From Prevotella sp. (lineage in GTDB: Bacteria > Bacteroidota > Bacteroidia > Bacteroidales > Bacteroidaceae), in contig SUYH01000009.1 of assembly GCA_015060535.1 (NCBI GenBank), positions 1 through 64,000 on the forward strand: 64,000 nucleotides of DNA. Reading direction: 5' to 3'. Below are positions 8,544-19,856 of the stretch, one piece after another. The notes under the pieces were generated by a model. That model made no database searches. It was not told the DNA's origin and saw only the letters and a program-made list of their open reading frames with translations. Position numbers and translations under genes: made by a program. Position 1 is the first letter of the stretch. Each line of letters opens with the position of its first letter.

Positions 8544-11500
8544 ATGGCTTTCAAGAAAGATTCAAAGATAAAGAGTAACTTCTCAAAGATTACTATCGGA
8601 CTGGCTTCTCCTGAGGAGATCCTGGAGAGTTCATTCGGTGAGGTGACCAAGCCAGAGACCATCAACTATCGTACCTACAAGCCTGAGCGCGATGGTTTGT
8701 TCTGCGAGCGTATCTTCGGTCCTACCAAGGACTATGAGTGCGCCTGCGGCAAGTACAAGCGTATCCGTTATAAAGGTATTGTCTGCGACCGTTGTGGTGT
8801 AGAGGTTACCGAGAAGAAAGTACGTCGTGAGCGTACTGGTCACATCGAGCTCGTTGTGCCAGTAGCCCATATCTGGTACTTCCGTAGTCTCCCCAATAAG
8901 ATTGGCTATCTGCTTGGTCTGCCTACCAAGAAGCTTGATGCTATTATCTATTACGAGCGCTACGTAGTCATCCAGCCAGGTGTGATGGCTGGCAAGAAAG
9001 ATGCAGAGGGTGGTGACGCCCTTGGTTCAAACGTGTTCGACCTGCTGTCAGAAGATGAGTATAATGACATCATCGAGAACCAGATTTCAGCCGAAAACGA
9101 CTATCTGGACGACAGCGATCCCAATAAGTTCATCGCCAAGATGGGTGCCGAGGCTATCTATGACCTGCTGCTCCGTCTTGACCTCGACTCGCTGTCTTAC
9201 GAGCTGCGTGACCGTGCTAACAGCGATTCTTCTGTTCAGCGCAAGAACGAGGCATTGAAGCGTCTGCAGGTAGTAGAGGCTTTCCGCTCTAGTGTGGAGA
9301 AGGGCATCAACCGTCCTGAGTGGATGATCATGAAGATCATTCCCGTCACTCCTCCTGAGTTGCGTCCGCTCGTTCCCCTGGATGGTGGCCGTTTCGCTAC
9401 CTCCGACCTGAACGACCTCTATCGTCGTGTCATCATCCGCAATAACCGTCTGAAGCGTCTGATGGAGATTCATGCTCCTGAGGTCATCCTGCGCAATGAG
9501 AAGCGTATGTTGCAGGAGGCTGTCGACTCATTGTTCGACAACAGCCGTAAGTCTTCAGCCGTGAAGAGCGACTCTAACCGTCCGCTGAAGTCACTCAGTG
9601 ACTCGCTGAAAGGTAAGCAGGGTCGTTTCCGTCAGAACTTGCTCGGTAAGCGTGTTGACTATTCAGCCCGTTCGGTTATCGTCGTAGGTCCTGAGTTGAA
9701 GATGGGTGAGTGCGGTCTGCCTAAGTTGATGGCTGCCGAGCTTTACAAGCCATTCATCATCCGTAAGCTCATTGAGCGCGGTATCGTGAAGACGGTGAAG
9801 TCAGCCAAGAAGATTGTTGACCGTCGTGAGCCCGTTATCTGGGACATCCTGGAGAATGTGATGAAGGGTCACCCCGTACTCTTGAACCGTGCACCAACAC
9901 TGCACCGTCTGGGTATCCAGGCTTTCCAGCCCAAGCTGATTGAGGGTAAGGCTATCCAGCTGCACCCCCTGGCTTGTACCGCGTTCAATGCAGACTTCGA
10001 TGGTGACCAGATGGCTGTACACCTTCCGTTGTCTAACGAGGCTATCCTCGAGGCACAGATTCTGATGTTGCAGAGCCATAACATCCTGAACCCTGCCAAT
10101 GGTGCTCCTATCACCGTACCTTCACAAGATATGGTGCTCGGACTCTACTATATCTCAAAGATCCGTCCAGGTGCCAAGGGTGAAGGCCTGTCGTTCTATG
10201 GTCCTGAGGAGGCTATCATCGCCCATAACGAGGGTAAGTGCGACTTGCACGCCCAGGTGAAGGTAGTAGTCGACGACATCGTCGATGGCAAGCCCCAGAA
10301 GCGTATGGTAGAGACCTCTGTTGGTCGTGTCATCGTCAATGGCATCATTCCTAAGGAGGTAGGTTACGTCAATAAGATTATCTCTAAGAAGTCACTCCGC
10401 GACATCATTGCCGACGTAATCAAGAATGTAGGTTTTGCTGAGGCTTGCGAGTTCCTCGATGGTATCAAGAACCTCGGTTACCGCATGGCTTATGAAGCAG
10501 GTCTGTCGTTCAACCTTGACGACATTATCATCCCTGAGTCGAAGAAAGACCTGGTGGAAAAGGGTAATGAAGAGGTTCGTCAGATTACTGAAAACTACAA
10601 CATGGGCTTCATCACCGATAATGAGCGTTACAATCAGGTTATCGATACCTGGACACATATCAATAACGACCTCGGCAATGTGCTGATGAAGGAGATGACC
10701 GAGGCTGACCAGGGCTTCAATGCCGTCTTCATGATGCTTGACTCTGGTGCCCGTGGTTCGAAGGACCAGATTCGTCAGCTCTCTGGTATGCGTGGTCTGA
10801 TGGCCAAGCCCCAGAAGGCCGGTGCTGAGGGTGCTCAGATTATTGAGAATCCTATTCTGTCGAACTTCAAGGAGGGTATGTCAGTGCTCGAGTACTTTAT
10901 CTCTACCCACGGTGCCCGTAAGGGTCTTGCCGATACCGCCATGAAGACTGCCGACGCAGGTTATCTGACTCGTCGTCTGGTTGACGTCAGCCACGATGTG
11001 ATTATCAACGAGGAGGACTGCGGTACGCTGCGCGGACTCGTCTGCACCGCTTTGAAGAATGGCGATGAGACCATCTCTACGCTCTATGAGCGCATCCTGG
11101 GTCGTGTGTCAGTACATGATATCATCCATCCTTCTACTGGTGAGCTCATCGTAGCTGCTGGTGAGGAGATTACCGAGCCTATTGCTCAGATTATCGAGGA
11201 GTCACCCATTGAGTCTGTCGAGATTCGTTCCGTGCTCACCTGCGAGTCTAAGCATGGTGTCTGCATGAAGTGTTACGGACGTAACCTCGCTACCCGTAAG
11301 ATGGTACAGAAGGGTGAGGCTGTCGGTGTGATTGCCGCCCAGGCTATCGGTGAGCCAGGTACTCAGCTGACGCTGCGTACGTTCCATGCCGGTGGTGTGG
11401 CTGCCAATGCAGCTGCCAATGCAGCCATCGTGGCTAAGAACGACTCAAAGATTGAACTTGAGGAGGTTCGTACCGTACCATTCGATGAGGATGGTCGTGC

Positions 11501-12872
11501 TTGCGAGATGGTTGTCAGCCGTCTGGGTGAACTCCGTTTCGTCGACGTGAATACGAAGATTGTACTGTCTACCGTCAATGTGCCTTATGGTTCTTCACTC
11601 TATTATAAGAATGGCGATACCGTCAAGAAGGGCGACAAGGTAGCCCAGTGGGATCCCTTCAATGCCGTCATCGTTACTGAGTATGCTGGTACGTTGAAGT
11701 TCCACGATGTCATCGAGGGTGTTACCTATCGTGCTGAGACTGACGAGACCACGGGTCTGACTGAGAAGATTGTCACCGAGTCTCGTGACAAGCTGAAGGT
11801 TCCTACCTGTGATGTAGTCGGTGCTAATGGTGAGGTGATTGGTACCTATAACTTCCCTGTAGGTGGTCACGTTGTGGTTGAGGACGGTCAGACCGTCAAG
11901 ACTGGTGAGACCCTCGTCAAGATTCCACGTGCTGCAGCCAAGGGTGGTGACATCACTGGTGGTCTGCCCCGTGTAACCGAGCTCTTCGAGGCTCGTAACC
12001 CATCCAACCCTGCTATCGTATCCGAGATTGATGGTGAGGTCACCATGGGTAAGGTAAAGCGTGGTAACCGCGAGATCATCGTTACCTCTAAGACTGGTGA
12101 GCAGCGTAAGTATCTCGTATCGCTGTCTAAGCAGATTCTGGTACAGGAACACGATGCCGTTCGTGCTGGTACTCCGCTGTCTGATGGCGTCATCACTCCT
12201 GCCGACATCCTGGCCATCAAGGGTCCCACGGCTGTTCAGGAGTACATCGTTAACGAGGTTCAGGACGTATACCGTCTGCAGGGTGTGAAGATCAACGACA
12301 AGCACTTTGAGATTATCGTTCGTCAGATGATGCGTAAGGTACAGATCAATGACCCAGGTGATACCTCTTTCCTGGAGTCAGATATCATCGATAAGCTCGA
12401 CTTCGCTGAGGAGAACGACCGTATCTGGGGTAAGAAGGTAGTCACCGACGCTGGCGACTCAGAGAATATGCAGAAGGGTCAGATCGTTACTGCTCGCAAG
12501 CTGCGCGACGAGAATTCTATGCTGAAGCGCCGTGACCTGAAGCTCGTTCAGGTTCGTGATGCCGTACCTGCTACCTCAACTCAGATCCTGCAAGGTATCA
12601 CCCGTGCCGCTCTGCAGACCAAGTCGTTCATGTCTGCTGCATCATTCCAGGAGACTACGAAGGTACTCAACGAGGCTGCCATCCGTGGTAAGGAAGACCG
12701 TCTGGAAGGTATGAAGGAGAACGTGATTGCCGGTCACCTGATTCCTGCTGGTACTGGTCTGCGTGAGTTCGAGAAGATTATTGTAGGTTCTAAGGAAGAG
12801 TATGAGCGCATGCAGGCTAACAAGAAGAATGTGCTCGACTTCGCTGAGGAGCCCGTTCTCGACGAGAAGTAA
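8544..12872 (+). CDS. rpoC: DNA-directed RNA polymerase subunit beta'
   Basis: The beta' subunit holds the catalytic Mg2+ of RNA polymerase. The 1442 residues include the N-terminal zinc ribbon (CACGK then CDRCG, residues about 68-90), the catalytic loop NADFDGDQ (residues 482-489), the second zinc site ([13 protein letters not shown]), the trigger-loop region [16 protein letters not shown] and the C-terminal domain. The length is normal for Bacteroidota. The start at 8544 follows the heptanucleotide array directly; no clear Shine-Dalgarno sequence is present, which is common in this phylum. A terminator follows. Confidence 0.99.
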   Translation: MAFKKDSKIKSNFSKITIGLASPEEILESSFGEVTKPETINYRTYKPERDGLFCERIFGPTKDYECACGKYKRIRYKGIVCDRCGVEVTEKKVRRERTGHIELVVPVAHIWYFRSLPNKIGYLLGLPTKKLDAIIYYERYVVIQPGVMAGKKDAEGGDALGSNVFDLLSEDEYNDIIENQISAENDYLDDSDPNKFIAKMGAEAIYDLLLRLDLDSLSYELRDRANSDSSVQRKNEALKRLQVVEAFRSSVEKGINRPEWMIMKIIPVTPPELRPLVPLDGGRFATSDLNDLYRRVIIRNNRLKRLMEIHAPEVILRNEKRMLQEAVDSLFDNSRKSSAVKSDSNRPLKSLSDSLKGKQGRFRQNLLGKRVDYSARSVIVVGPELKMGECGLPKLMAAELYKPFIIRKLIERGIVKTVKSAKKIVDRREPVIWDILENVMKGHPVLLNRAPTLHRLGIQAFQPKLIEGKAIQLHPLACTAFNADFDGDQMAVHLPLSNEAILEAQILMLQSHNILNPANGAPITVPSQDMVLGLYYISKIRPGAKGEGLSFYGPEEAIIAHNEGKCDLHAQVKVVVDDIVDGKPQKRMVETSVGRVIVNGIIPKEVGYVNKIISKKSLRDIIADVIKNVGFAEACEFLDGIKNLGYRMAYEAGLSFNLDDIIIPESKKDLVEKGNEEVRQITENYNMGFITDNERYNQVIDTWTHINNDLGNVLMKEMTEADQGFNAVFMMLDSGARGSKDQIRQLSGMRGLMAKPQKAGAEGAQIIENPILSNFKEGMSVLEYFISTHGARKGLADTAMKTADAGYLTRRLVDVSHDVIINEEDCGTLRGLVCTALKNGDETISTLYERILGRVSVHDIIHPSTGELIVAAGEEITEPIAQIIEESPIESVEIRSVLTCESKHGVCMKCYGRNLATRKMVQKGEAVGVIAAQAIGEPGTQLTLRTFHAGGVAANAAANAAIVAKNDSKIELEEVRTVPFDEDGRACEMVVSRLGELRFVDVNTKIVLSTVNVPYGSSLYYKNGDTVKKGDKVAQWDPFNAVIVTEYAGTLKFHDVIEGVTYRAETDETTGLTEKIVTESRDKLKVPTCDVVGANGEVIGTYNFPVGGHVVVEDGQTVKTGETLVKIPRAAAKGGDITGGLPRVTELFEARNPSNPAIVSEIDGEVTMGKVKRGNREIIVTSKTGEQRKYLVSLSKQILVQEHDAVRAGTPLSDGVITPADILAIKGPTAVQEYIVNEVQDVYRLQGVKINDKHFEIIVRQMMRKVQINDPGDTSFLESDIIDKLDFAEENDRIWGKKVVTDAGDSENMQKGQIVTARKLRDENSMLKRRDLKLVQVRDAVPATSTQILQGITRAALQTKSFMSAASFQETTKVLNEAAIRGKEDRLEGMKENVIAGHLIPAGTGLREFEKIIVGSKEEYERMQANKKNVLDFAEEPVLDEK

Positions 12873-12903
12873 GTTGTTGATATTAACTCATGAATAAAGT
12901 AAG

Positions 12904-12935
12904 GCACCGTCGCATGCTGTTGTGGCGGTGCTTTT
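12904..12935 (+). terminator. Rho-independent terminator after rpoC
   Basis: GCACCGTCGCA (12904-12914) pairs with TGTGGCGGTGC (12921-12931) over 11 bp including two G-T pairs, loop of 6 nt, then TTTT. It closes the ribosomal/RNA polymerase unit just before miaB. Confidence 0.9.
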
Positions 12936-12947
12936 CTCACTAAAAGG

Positions 12948-14249
12948 ATGAAGAAACTGTATATTGAGACCTATGGCTGTCAGATGAATGTGGCCGATTC
13001 TGAGGTGGTTGCCTCTGTCATGCAGATGGCAGGCTATGAGGCCACCGACGATGTAGACCAGGCTGATGCCGTGTTCCTGAACACCTGTTCCGTGCGCGAC
13101 AATGCTGAGCAGAAGATTTATCATCGGTTGGATGCCCTCGATGCCATGCGTCGCAAGCGTCCGTTGATTATCGGTGTTTTGGGATGTATGGCAGAGCGTG
13201 TGAAGGACGACCTGTTGGAGCATCATCATTGTGACTTGGTGGCAGGTCCTGATGCTTATCTGTCGCTTCCCGACCTCATTGCCCAGGCTGAGACAGGCCA
13301 TAAGGCCATCAATATCGAGCTGTCTACCAGTGAGACCTACAAGGACGTGGTGCCCCAGCGTTTACATGGTGCCAAGATTGGAGGGTTCGTCAGCATCATG
13401 CGTGGCTGCAACAATTTCTGCCATTACTGCATCGTGCCTTACACCCGTGGTCGTGAGCGTAGCCGTGATTTGGAGAGCATCCTTCGCGAAGTGCGCGATT
13501 TGCGCGACCGTGGTTTCAAGGAAGTGACGCTGTTAGGCCAGAATGTCAACAGCTACCGCTTTGAGGAGATAGGTTTCCCTGAGTTGCTGCGTCGTGTGGC
13601 CGAAGAGGTTCCCACCATGCGTGTGCGTTTCACCACCTCGCATCCTAAGGATATGAGCGACGAGACGCTGCATGTCATTGCCGAGGTGCCTAACGTCTGC
13701 AAGCATATCCATCTGCCAGTGCAGAGCGGCAGCAACCGTATTCTTCATCTCATGAACCGCAAGTATACCCGCGAGTGGTATCTTGACCGTGTGGATGCCA
13801 TTCGTCGCATCATCCCCGACTGTGGCCTTTCTACCGATATCTTTGTGGGCTATCATTCTGAGACGGAGGAAGACCACCAGCTCTCCCTCTCGCTGATGCG
13901 TGAGGTAGGCTACGACTCCGCCTTTATGTTCAAGTATTCCGAGCGTCCTGGAACTTACGCCTCGAAACATCTGCCCGACGATGTACCGGAAGCCGAGAAG
14001 ATTCGTCGTCTCAACGAGCTCATTGCCCTACAGACTGAACAGTCGGCCATTGCCAACAAGCGTGACGAGGGTAGGGAGTTTGATGTCTTGCTCGAAGCGT
14101 TTTCCAAGCGTAGCCGTGAACAGCTGATGGGACGTACCGAACAGAACAAGGCTGTTGTGGTCGACAAAGGTACGCATCATATTGGCGAGACGGTACGTGT
14201 GCGTATTACCCATAGTACAAGTGCAACTTTATTCGGCGAAATATTATGA
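12948..14249 (+). CDS. miaB: tRNA-2-methylthio-N6-dimethylallyladenosine synthase
   Basis: MiaB is a radical-SAM enzyme that adds a methylthio group to i6A37 of tRNAs reading UNN codons. In 433 residues the domains run in order: the N-terminal UPF0004 domain (ETYGCQMNVADSEV; cysteines for the auxiliary Fe-S cluster), the radical-SAM domain with CNNFCHYC (Cys154, 158, 161), and a C-terminal TRAM domain. Alternatives are RimO or MtaB; the sequence around GCQMN and the length favour MiaB. It starts 12 nt past the rpoC terminator, and its stop overlaps the start of the next gene (ATGA), suggesting translational coupling with the exporter. Confidence 0.95.
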   Translation: MKKLYIETYGCQMNVADSEVVASVMQMAGYEATDDVDQADAVFLNTCSVRDNAEQKIYHRLDALDAMRRKRPLIIGVLGCMAERVKDDLLEHHHCDLVAGPDAYLSLPDLIAQAETGHKAINIELSTSETYKDVVPQRLHGAKIGGFVSIMRGCNNFCHYCIVPYTRGRERSRDLESILREVRDLRDRGFKEVTLLGQNVNSYRFEEIGFPELLRRVAEEVPTMRVRFTTSHPKDMSDETLHVIAEVPNVCKHIHLPVQSGSNRILHLMNRKYTREWYLDRVDAIRRIIPDCGLSTDIFVGYHSETEEDHQLSLSLMREVGYDSAFMFKYSERPGTYASKHLPDDVPEAEKIRRLNELIALQTEQSAIANKRDEGREFDVLLEAFSKRSREQLMGRTEQNKAVVVDKGTHHIGETVRVRITHSTSATLFGEIL

Positions 14250-16075
14250 GAGAGTTCCTTCAAGTCCTGAAACGGTTCCTTCCGCCTTACAAGAAGTTCA
14301 TCGTTCTTTCTGTCATTGCCAACGTGATGTCAGCATTGCTGAACATCTTCTCGTTTGCTGCCATCATCCCCATCCTTCAGATTCTCTTTCAGACAGGCGA
14401 CTCAGAGAAGGCTACCGCCCTCATGGCGTGGGACTGGGGCAATATCCAGGAGGTGTTGATGAACAATATGAATTTCTATGTCAGCCAGCTGATCGACGAT
14501 TACGGAGCTACAACCACACTCTTCCTTATCGGTATGTTCTTGGCGGGCATGACTCTTTTCAAGGTGACAGCTTACTATCTTGGTGGTGCCCTGCTGACAC
14601 CCATCCGTACAGGTGTGGTTCGCGACATCCGTAACCTGATGTACAAGAAAGTGACAGCCCTGCCTTTAGGATTCTTCTCAGAGGAACGTAAGGGTGATAT
14701 TATTGCTCGCATGAGTGGTGATGTACAGGAGGTGGAGACTTCCGTCATGTCATCGCTCGACTTGTTGATGAAAGACCCCATCTTGATTATCTGCTATTTC
14801 GTCACACTGATAGCCATCTCTTGGGAGCTCACCCTATTTACCGTCACCCTCATCCCCTTGGTCATCTGGCTCATGGGACTGGCAGGTAAGAGTCTGAAAC
14901 AGAAGAGCGTCAGGGCACAATCCCTTTGGAGCGACACCATGAGTGTGCTGGAGGAGACCTTAGGTGGCTTGCGCATCATCAAAGCTTTCTGTGCAGAGCA
15001 GAAGATGAACGATAAGTTTTCCCGTATCAATGACGAGTACCGCAACCAGCTCACCCGTGTCCATTTGCGTATCCAGCTGGGCCATCCCATCAGTGAGTTC
15101 CTAGGCACCCTGCTGGTCGTCATCGTCCTGTGGTTTGGAGGTGTTCTGGTGCTGAACTATAATGTCTTCACTGGTCCCATCTTCATCTACTACATGGTCA
15201 TACTCTATTCCATCATCCACCCCTTGAAGGAGTTCTCCCGTGCAGGCTATAACATCCCCAAGGGACTTGCCTCTATGGAGCGCATCGACAAGATTTTGAT
15301 GGCCGAGAATACCATCAAGGAGCCCGAGAGTCCCAAACATCTGCCTGCCTTCGAGCGTGAGATTACCTTCCGCGATGTCTCGTTCCGCTATGGCGAGCAG
15401 TGGGTGCTGAAACATATCAACCTCACTATTCCAAAGGGCAAGACCATTGCCATCGTGGGACAGTCCGGTTCCGGCAAGTCTACGCTTGTTGACCTCATTC
15501 CCCGTTACTATGATGTTCAAGAGGGTGAGGTACTCATCGATGGCGTCAATGTGAAGGATCTGGGCATACAGGACCTGCGCCAGCTCATTGGCAATGTGAA
15601 CCAGGAGGCCATCCTCTTCAACGATACCTTCCGTAATAATATCTCCTTTGGAGTCGAAAAGGCTACCGACCAGCAGATTGCTGAGGCTGCCAAGATCGCT
15701 AATGCCTACGATTTCATCATGCAGACAGAACATCAGTTCGAAACCAATATCGGTGATAGGGGAGGTCGCCTAAGCGGTGGGCAGCGTCAACGTGTGTCCA
15801 TAGCCCGTGCCATTCTGAAGAATCCGCCCATCCTGATACTCGACGAGGCCACTTCGGCTTTGGATACGGAGAGCGAACGCTTGGTACAAGATGCCCTCGA
15901 GCGATTAATGAAGACGCGTACCACTGTTGCTATTGCCCATCGTCTGTCTACCATCAAGAATGCTGATGAAATCTGTGTCCTACACGAAGGTCAGATTGTC
16001 GAGCGCGGCACCCACGACGAGTTGCTCGCTATCGATGGCTACTATAAGAAACTGAACGACATGCAATCACTCTGA
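14246..16075 (+). CDS. ABC exporter, MsbA-like (lipid/multidrug type)
   Basis: This is a half-transporter with a fused membrane and ATPase domain, 609 residues. The first 330 residues hold about six membrane spans. The nucleotide-binding part has Walker A GQSGSGKST (residues 405-413), the signature LSGGQRQR, Walker B ILILDEATSALD, and an H-loop histidine in AIAHRLSTIKNA. It would function as a homodimer in the inner membrane. Sequence style and length fit the MsbA/lipid A-core flippase group, but a different lipid or peptide substrate cannot be excluded. ATGA overlap with miaB and 11 nt to the next gene indicate one operon with the two sulfatase-fold membrane enzymes, which suggests an envelope role. 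Confidence 0.88.
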   Translation: MREFLQVLKRFLPPYKKFIVLSVIANVMSALLNIFSFAAIIPILQILFQTGDSEKATALMAWDWGNIQEVLMNNMNFYVSQLIDDYGATTTLFLIGMFLAGMTLFKVTAYYLGGALLTPIRTGVVRDIRNLMYKKVTALPLGFFSEERKGDIIARMSGDVQEVETSVMSSLDLLMKDPILIICYFVTLIAISWELTLFTVTLIPLVIWLMGLAGKSLKQKSVRAQSLWSDTMSVLEETLGGLRIIKAFCAEQKMNDKFSRINDEYRNQLTRVHLRIQLGHPISEFLGTLLVVIVLWFGGVLVLNYNVFTGPIFIYYMVILYSIIHPLKEFSRAGYNIPKGLASMERIDKILMAENTIKEPESPKHLPAFEREITFRDVSFRYGEQWVLKHINLTIPKGKTIAIVGQSGSGKSTLVDLIPRYYDVQEGEVLIDGVNVKDLGIQDLRQLIGNVNQEAILFNDTFRNNISFGVEKATDQQIAEAAKIANAYDFIMQTEHQFETNIGDRGGRLSGGQRQRVSIARAILKNPPILILDEATSALDTESERLVQDALERLMKTRTTVAIAHRLSTIKNADEICVLHEGQIVERGTHDELLAIDGYYKKLNDMQSL

Positions 16076-16086
16076 TCACAAGTTAC

Positions 16087-17877
16087 ATGAAGCAACGCGT
16101 ACTATATCTGCTCAAGACCTATCTGCTGACGGTCGTGCTGTTCATGGTCGCCAAGCCTTGCTTTATGCTGTACAATTCAGCAGGCCACCCGTTTGCCTTC
16201 ACCGATGTCTTTCACGTCCTCTACCATGGGCTGAGCCTCGACCTGTCAATGTCACTCTACCTGCTTATCATTCCTTTCCTGACAGCTGTCGTTAGCATCT
16301 TTGCTGGTGGAGCCAAACCCCTACGCCTGTTCCTCAAGGGCTACAACCTGCTCATTGCGGTGGTCTTAGTGCTGGCCTTTGTGGCTGATACCAGCCTTTA
16401 TGAGTTCTGGGGCTTCAAGCTCGATGCCTCCTGCCTGCAGTATTTGGAGACGCCCACCGAGGCTATGGCCAGCGTGTCGTGGGGTTATCTACTGCTTCGC
16501 CTGCTTGCACTCATTCTACTGGGTGTCCTGTTCTACTGGCTCTTTACCCATCCCCGTTTTGATATCACGCGGAGTCGTCACCGCATCCTGGAGAGTTGCT
16601 GTGCACTGGTGCTCATCCCCCTGATGGTCATTGGCATCCGTGGTGGTTTGGATGAATCGACCACCAACATCGGACAGGTGTACTATTCAGACAACCAGTT
16701 CCTGAATCACTCAGCAGTCAATCCCGTATTCAATTTCTTTGCCTCTTTCGAGAAGTCGGCCAGCCATATTGTTGACTACGATTACTATACCCAGCAGGAG
16801 TGCGACCATCTGATGGATGGCCTGTATCCTGCTGCAGCTGATTCTACTGTCAGCCTGCTCACTACCAGACATCCTGACATTGTCGTCATCCTGATGGAGA
16901 GTGCTGGCGAGATATTCAGCGAAGCCATGCCTAACCTGCAGCGCTTGAAGCAGGAGGGTATCAACTTCTCCCGGTGCTATGCCAACTCCTGGCGTACCGA
17001 TCGTGGCACGGTGTGTACCTATAGCGGCTACCCCTCGTTCCCCACGTCATCGGTCATGAAGATGCCTAAGAAGACTCATGGGCTGCCTAGCATTGCGCGT
17101 ACGCTGCAGCGTGAGGGCTATCATACTACTTATATCTATGGTGGTGACATCAATTTCACCAATATGCGTAGTTATCTGGTGGGTACAGGTTTCAGCCAAT
17201 TGGTTTGGAAGAAGGACTACAGCCGTGCTGAGCAGCAGACCTCCGAGTGGGGTGTACGTGACGATATCACTTTCGACACTCTCTATCAGCTGCTCACCAC
17301 AGGACAGTCGCCCCAGCTCATCGGTTTCTCCACCCTGAGCAGCCATCAACCCTGGGATGTACCCATCCACCAATATGACGATGAGGTACTCAATGCCTTC
17401 TACTATCTGGACCAGTGCATTGGGCGTTTCATCGACAAACTGAAGAATACCGACCGATGGGCTAATACGCTCATCGTCCTGTTACCCGACCATAGTATGG
17501 ATGGCGATGGGATAGACCAGTCTCATCCGCGTCGTAATCTTATTCCTATGGTGTGGACAGGTGGTGCGGTCAGTCAGCCGTTTGAAGTCTCGAAGATTTG
17601 CAATCAGACTGATATGGCCGCCACGCTGCTTGCCCAGCTGGGGTTGCCTTATGACGACTTCAAGTGGAGTCGCAATGTGTTAGGTAGCAACTACCGCTAT
17701 CCGTTTGCTTTCCATACCTATAATAATGGCTTCTCGCTCGTCGACTCGACGGGATTCATGGCCTACGACCTCGACTCTAGGAAGGTCATTGCTGACACCG
17801 GTTCCGATGCCGCCCGACTGGAGCGTATGGGCAAGGCTATTCTGCAATCGACAACAAAGGACTTAAAAGATTTGTGA
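16087..17877 (+). CDS. Membrane-anchored LtaS-like sulfatase-fold transferase
   Basis: The 596-residue protein starts with about five hydrophobic spans (residues about 1-170) and continues into a large extracytoplasmic alkaline-phosphatase/sulfatase-fold domain (PDIVVILMESAGE, DRGT, ending with LPDHSMDGDG). Family members include lipoteichoic acid synthase and phosphoglycerol or phosphoethanolamine transferases. By alignment in mind with LtaS GKTSD, Thr308 in the RGT motif is the probable nucleophile. Its substrate is unknown; transfer of a phospho-group to an envelope glycan or lipid is an inference. It lies 11 nt after the exporter and 4 nt before a second, diverged member of the same family. 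Confidence 0.85.
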   Translation: MKQRVLYLLKTYLLTVVLFMVAKPCFMLYNSAGHPFAFTDVFHVLYHGLSLDLSMSLYLLIIPFLTAVVSIFAGGAKPLRLFLKGYNLLIAVVLVLAFVADTSLYEFWGFKLDASCLQYLETPTEAMASVSWGYLLLRLLALILLGVLFYWLFTHPRFDITRSRHRILESCCALVLIPLMVIGIRGGLDESTTNIGQVYYSDNQFLNHSAVNPVFNFFASFEKSASHIVDYDYYTQQECDHLMDGLYPAAADSTVSLLTTRHPDIVVILMESAGEIFSEAMPNLQRLKQEGINFSRCYANSWRTDRGTVCTYSGYPSFPTSSVMKMPKKTHGLPSIARTLQREGYHTTYIYGGDINFTNMRSYLVGTGFSQLVWKKDYSRAEQQTSEWGVRDDITFDTLYQLLTTGQSPQLIGFSTLSSHQPWDVPIHQYDDEVLNAFYYLDQCIGRFIDKLKNTDRWANTLIVLLPDHSMDGDGIDQSHPRRNLIPMVWTGGAVSQPFEVSKICNQTDMAATLLAQLGLPYDDFKWSRNVLGSNYRYPFAFHTYNNGFSLVDSTGFMAYDLDSRKVIADTGSDAARLERMGKAILQSTTKDLKDL

Positions 17878-17881
17878 CGTG

Positions 17882-19837
17882 ATGGTAGACCTTCGACGTT
17901 TAGGACTTTTGGCCCCTCTGGCTGCCACCTGCTGCAATCTGCTGCTGGCCTATGCCGTCTATTTCTTGGCACGCATCGTCTACCTGTTGGTCAACTACTC
18001 CTACTTCAGCCAGGGTCTGACGTTTAGCCATCTGCTGGAGATGTTCGGTGGTGGTCTGGTGTTCGATACGTCAGCCATTCTGGTAACTAACATCCCGTAT
18101 GTCGTGATGATGTTGTTCCCCTTGCATTTCAAGGAGACTCCTATTTACCAGAAGCTCTGTCGTACCGTATACCTCATCATCAATGGCTTGGCGCTGGCCA
18201 TTAATCTGTGTGATACCGTCTATTTCCGTTTCACCATGCGTCGCACCACGACGACTGTCTTTGGTGAGTTCTCCAATGAGGGCAATTTGGGTAGTATCTT
18301 TCTGACGGAAACCCTGCGCCACTGCTATCTTGTTGTACTCTTCATCATCGTGGTGTGGGCGATGTATCATCTCTACCGCCCTACACGCCTCAAGCCTGCT
18401 GACTACCGCTGGTGGCATTATGATGTGGCTACGCTCCTCTCGCTACTGGCGTTGACCCCATTTGTGGTGGCAGGCATTCGTGGTGGCTTTGCTACCGCTG
18501 TACGTCCCATCACCACCTCCAATGCCAACCAGTATGCCAACCGTCCTGTTGAGGCCGCCCTGGTGCTGAATACCCCCTTCTCTCTCTATCGTACCATTGG
18601 CAAGGATGTCTTCGTCGTACCCGACTATTTTGCCGACGAACAGCAACTAGAAGCTGTCTATAGTCCTGTCCATGTGCCTATCGACTCCGTGCCAATGGTC
18701 AAGAAGAATGTGGTGGTACTCATTGTCGAGAGCTTTGGTCGTGAGTATATCGGAGCCTTGAACCGCACACTCGAGAACAGTCGCTATAAGGGCTATACTC
18801 CCTGTATCGACTCGCTCATCAGCAAGAGCATCACCTTCAAATATTCCTACTGTAATGGACGAAAGTCTATCGATGGCATGCCCTCCATCTTGAGCAGCAT
18901 TCCGATGTTTGTCGAGCCTTTCTTCCTGACACCGGCATCGATGAACCAGGTCAGTGGCTTCGCCTCGTTGCTGGCTGGCGAGGGCTATGAGACAGCCTTC
19001 TTCCATGGTGCCCAGCGCGGCTCTATGGGTTTCCAGGCTTTTGCACGCAGCACAGGTTTTCAGCAGTATTACGGGCGCGAAGACTACGAAGCCGACAGCC
19101 GTTTTGGTGGGGAGGCTGATTTCGATGGAACGTGGGCCATCTGGGACGAACCTTTCCTGCAGTATTACAGTGCCAAGATGTCGGAGATGAAGCAACCTTT
19201 CATGACTGCTATCTTCACCGCTAGCAGCCATCATCCCTTTGTCATTCCTGAGCAGTACAAGGATGTCTATCCTGAGGAGGGCATCGCCATGCATAAGTGC
19301 ATTCGCTATACCGATATGGCGCTGGGACGCTTCTTCCGTCAGGCTAGTCGTCAGCCCTGGTTCAAGAACACTATCTTCGTGTTGACCAGCGACCATACCA
19401 ATCTCTCCGACCATCTGGAGTATCAAACCGATCTCGGAGGCTTCTGTTCGCCCATCATCATCTATGAGCCCGGTGTCACCGATCTGCAGCCTGCTATACT
19501 TCCGAAGATAGCCCAGCAGATTGATATCCTGCCTACGGTGATGGCGCGCCTACACTATCCGAAACCCTATTTCGCCTTCGGTATCGACGTTCTTAACACG
19601 CCTGCTGAAGATACCTGGGCTGTCAACTATCTGAACGGCATTTACCAATATGTCAAGCACGACCATGTGTTGCAGTTCGACGGCACCCATACTCGTGGTG
19701 TCTATGCTCTCTCAGACTCGCTCATGCAACACAACCTGTTAGGTGAACATCAACATCAAGCAGAGATGGAACTCGAGTTGAAGGCTATTATCCAGCAGTA
19801 CATGAGTCGCATGACGACTGATCGTCTGCATCCCTAA
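17882..19837 (+). CDS. Second LtaS-like sulfatase-fold membrane protein
   Basis: The 651 residues have the same layout as the preceding gene: roughly five spans in the first 190 residues, then a sulfatase-fold domain (VVVLIVESFGREY, CNGRKSIDGMP, FVLTSDHTNLSDH). The place of the expected nucleophile holds Ser329 (GRKSIDG) instead of Thr, a difference from its neighbour. GTG at 17879 and ATG at 17882 are adjacent in-frame starts; the ATG is preferred. It starts 4 nt after its neighbour's stop, so the pair is co-translated. The function is probably transfer to the cell envelope, but the donor and acceptor cannot be read from the sequence. Confidence 0.83.
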   Translation: MVDLRRLGLLAPLAATCCNLLLAYAVYFLARIVYLLVNYSYFSQGLTFSHLLEMFGGGLVFDTSAILVTNIPYVVMMLFPLHFKETPIYQKLCRTVYLIINGLALAINLCDTVYFRFTMRRTTTTVFGEFSNEGNLGSIFLTETLRHCYLVVLFIIVVWAMYHLYRPTRLKPADYRWWHYDVATLLSLLALTPFVVAGIRGGFATAVRPITTSNANQYANRPVEAALVLNTPFSLYRTIGKDVFVVPDYFADEQQLEAVYSPVHVPIDSVPMVKKNVVVLIVESFGREYIGALNRTLENSRYKGYTPCIDSLISKSITFKYSYCNGRKSIDGMPSILSSIPMFVEPFFLTPASMNQVSGFASLLAGEGYETAFFHGAQRGSMGFQAFARSTGFQQYYGREDYEADSRFGGEADFDGTWAIWDEPFLQYYSAKMSEMKQPFMTAIFTASSHHPFVIPEQYKDVYPEEGIAMHKCIRYTDMALGRFFRQASRQPWFKNTIFVLTSDHTNLSDHLEYQTDLGGFCSPIIIYEPGVTDLQPAILPKIAQQIDILPTVMARLHYPKPYFAFGIDVLNTPAEDTWAVNYLNGIYQYVKHDHVLQFDGTHTRGVYALSDSLMQHNLLGEHQHQAEMELELKAIIQQYMSRMTTDRLHP

Positions 19838-19856
19838 TTAAAAGATTTATACATAT

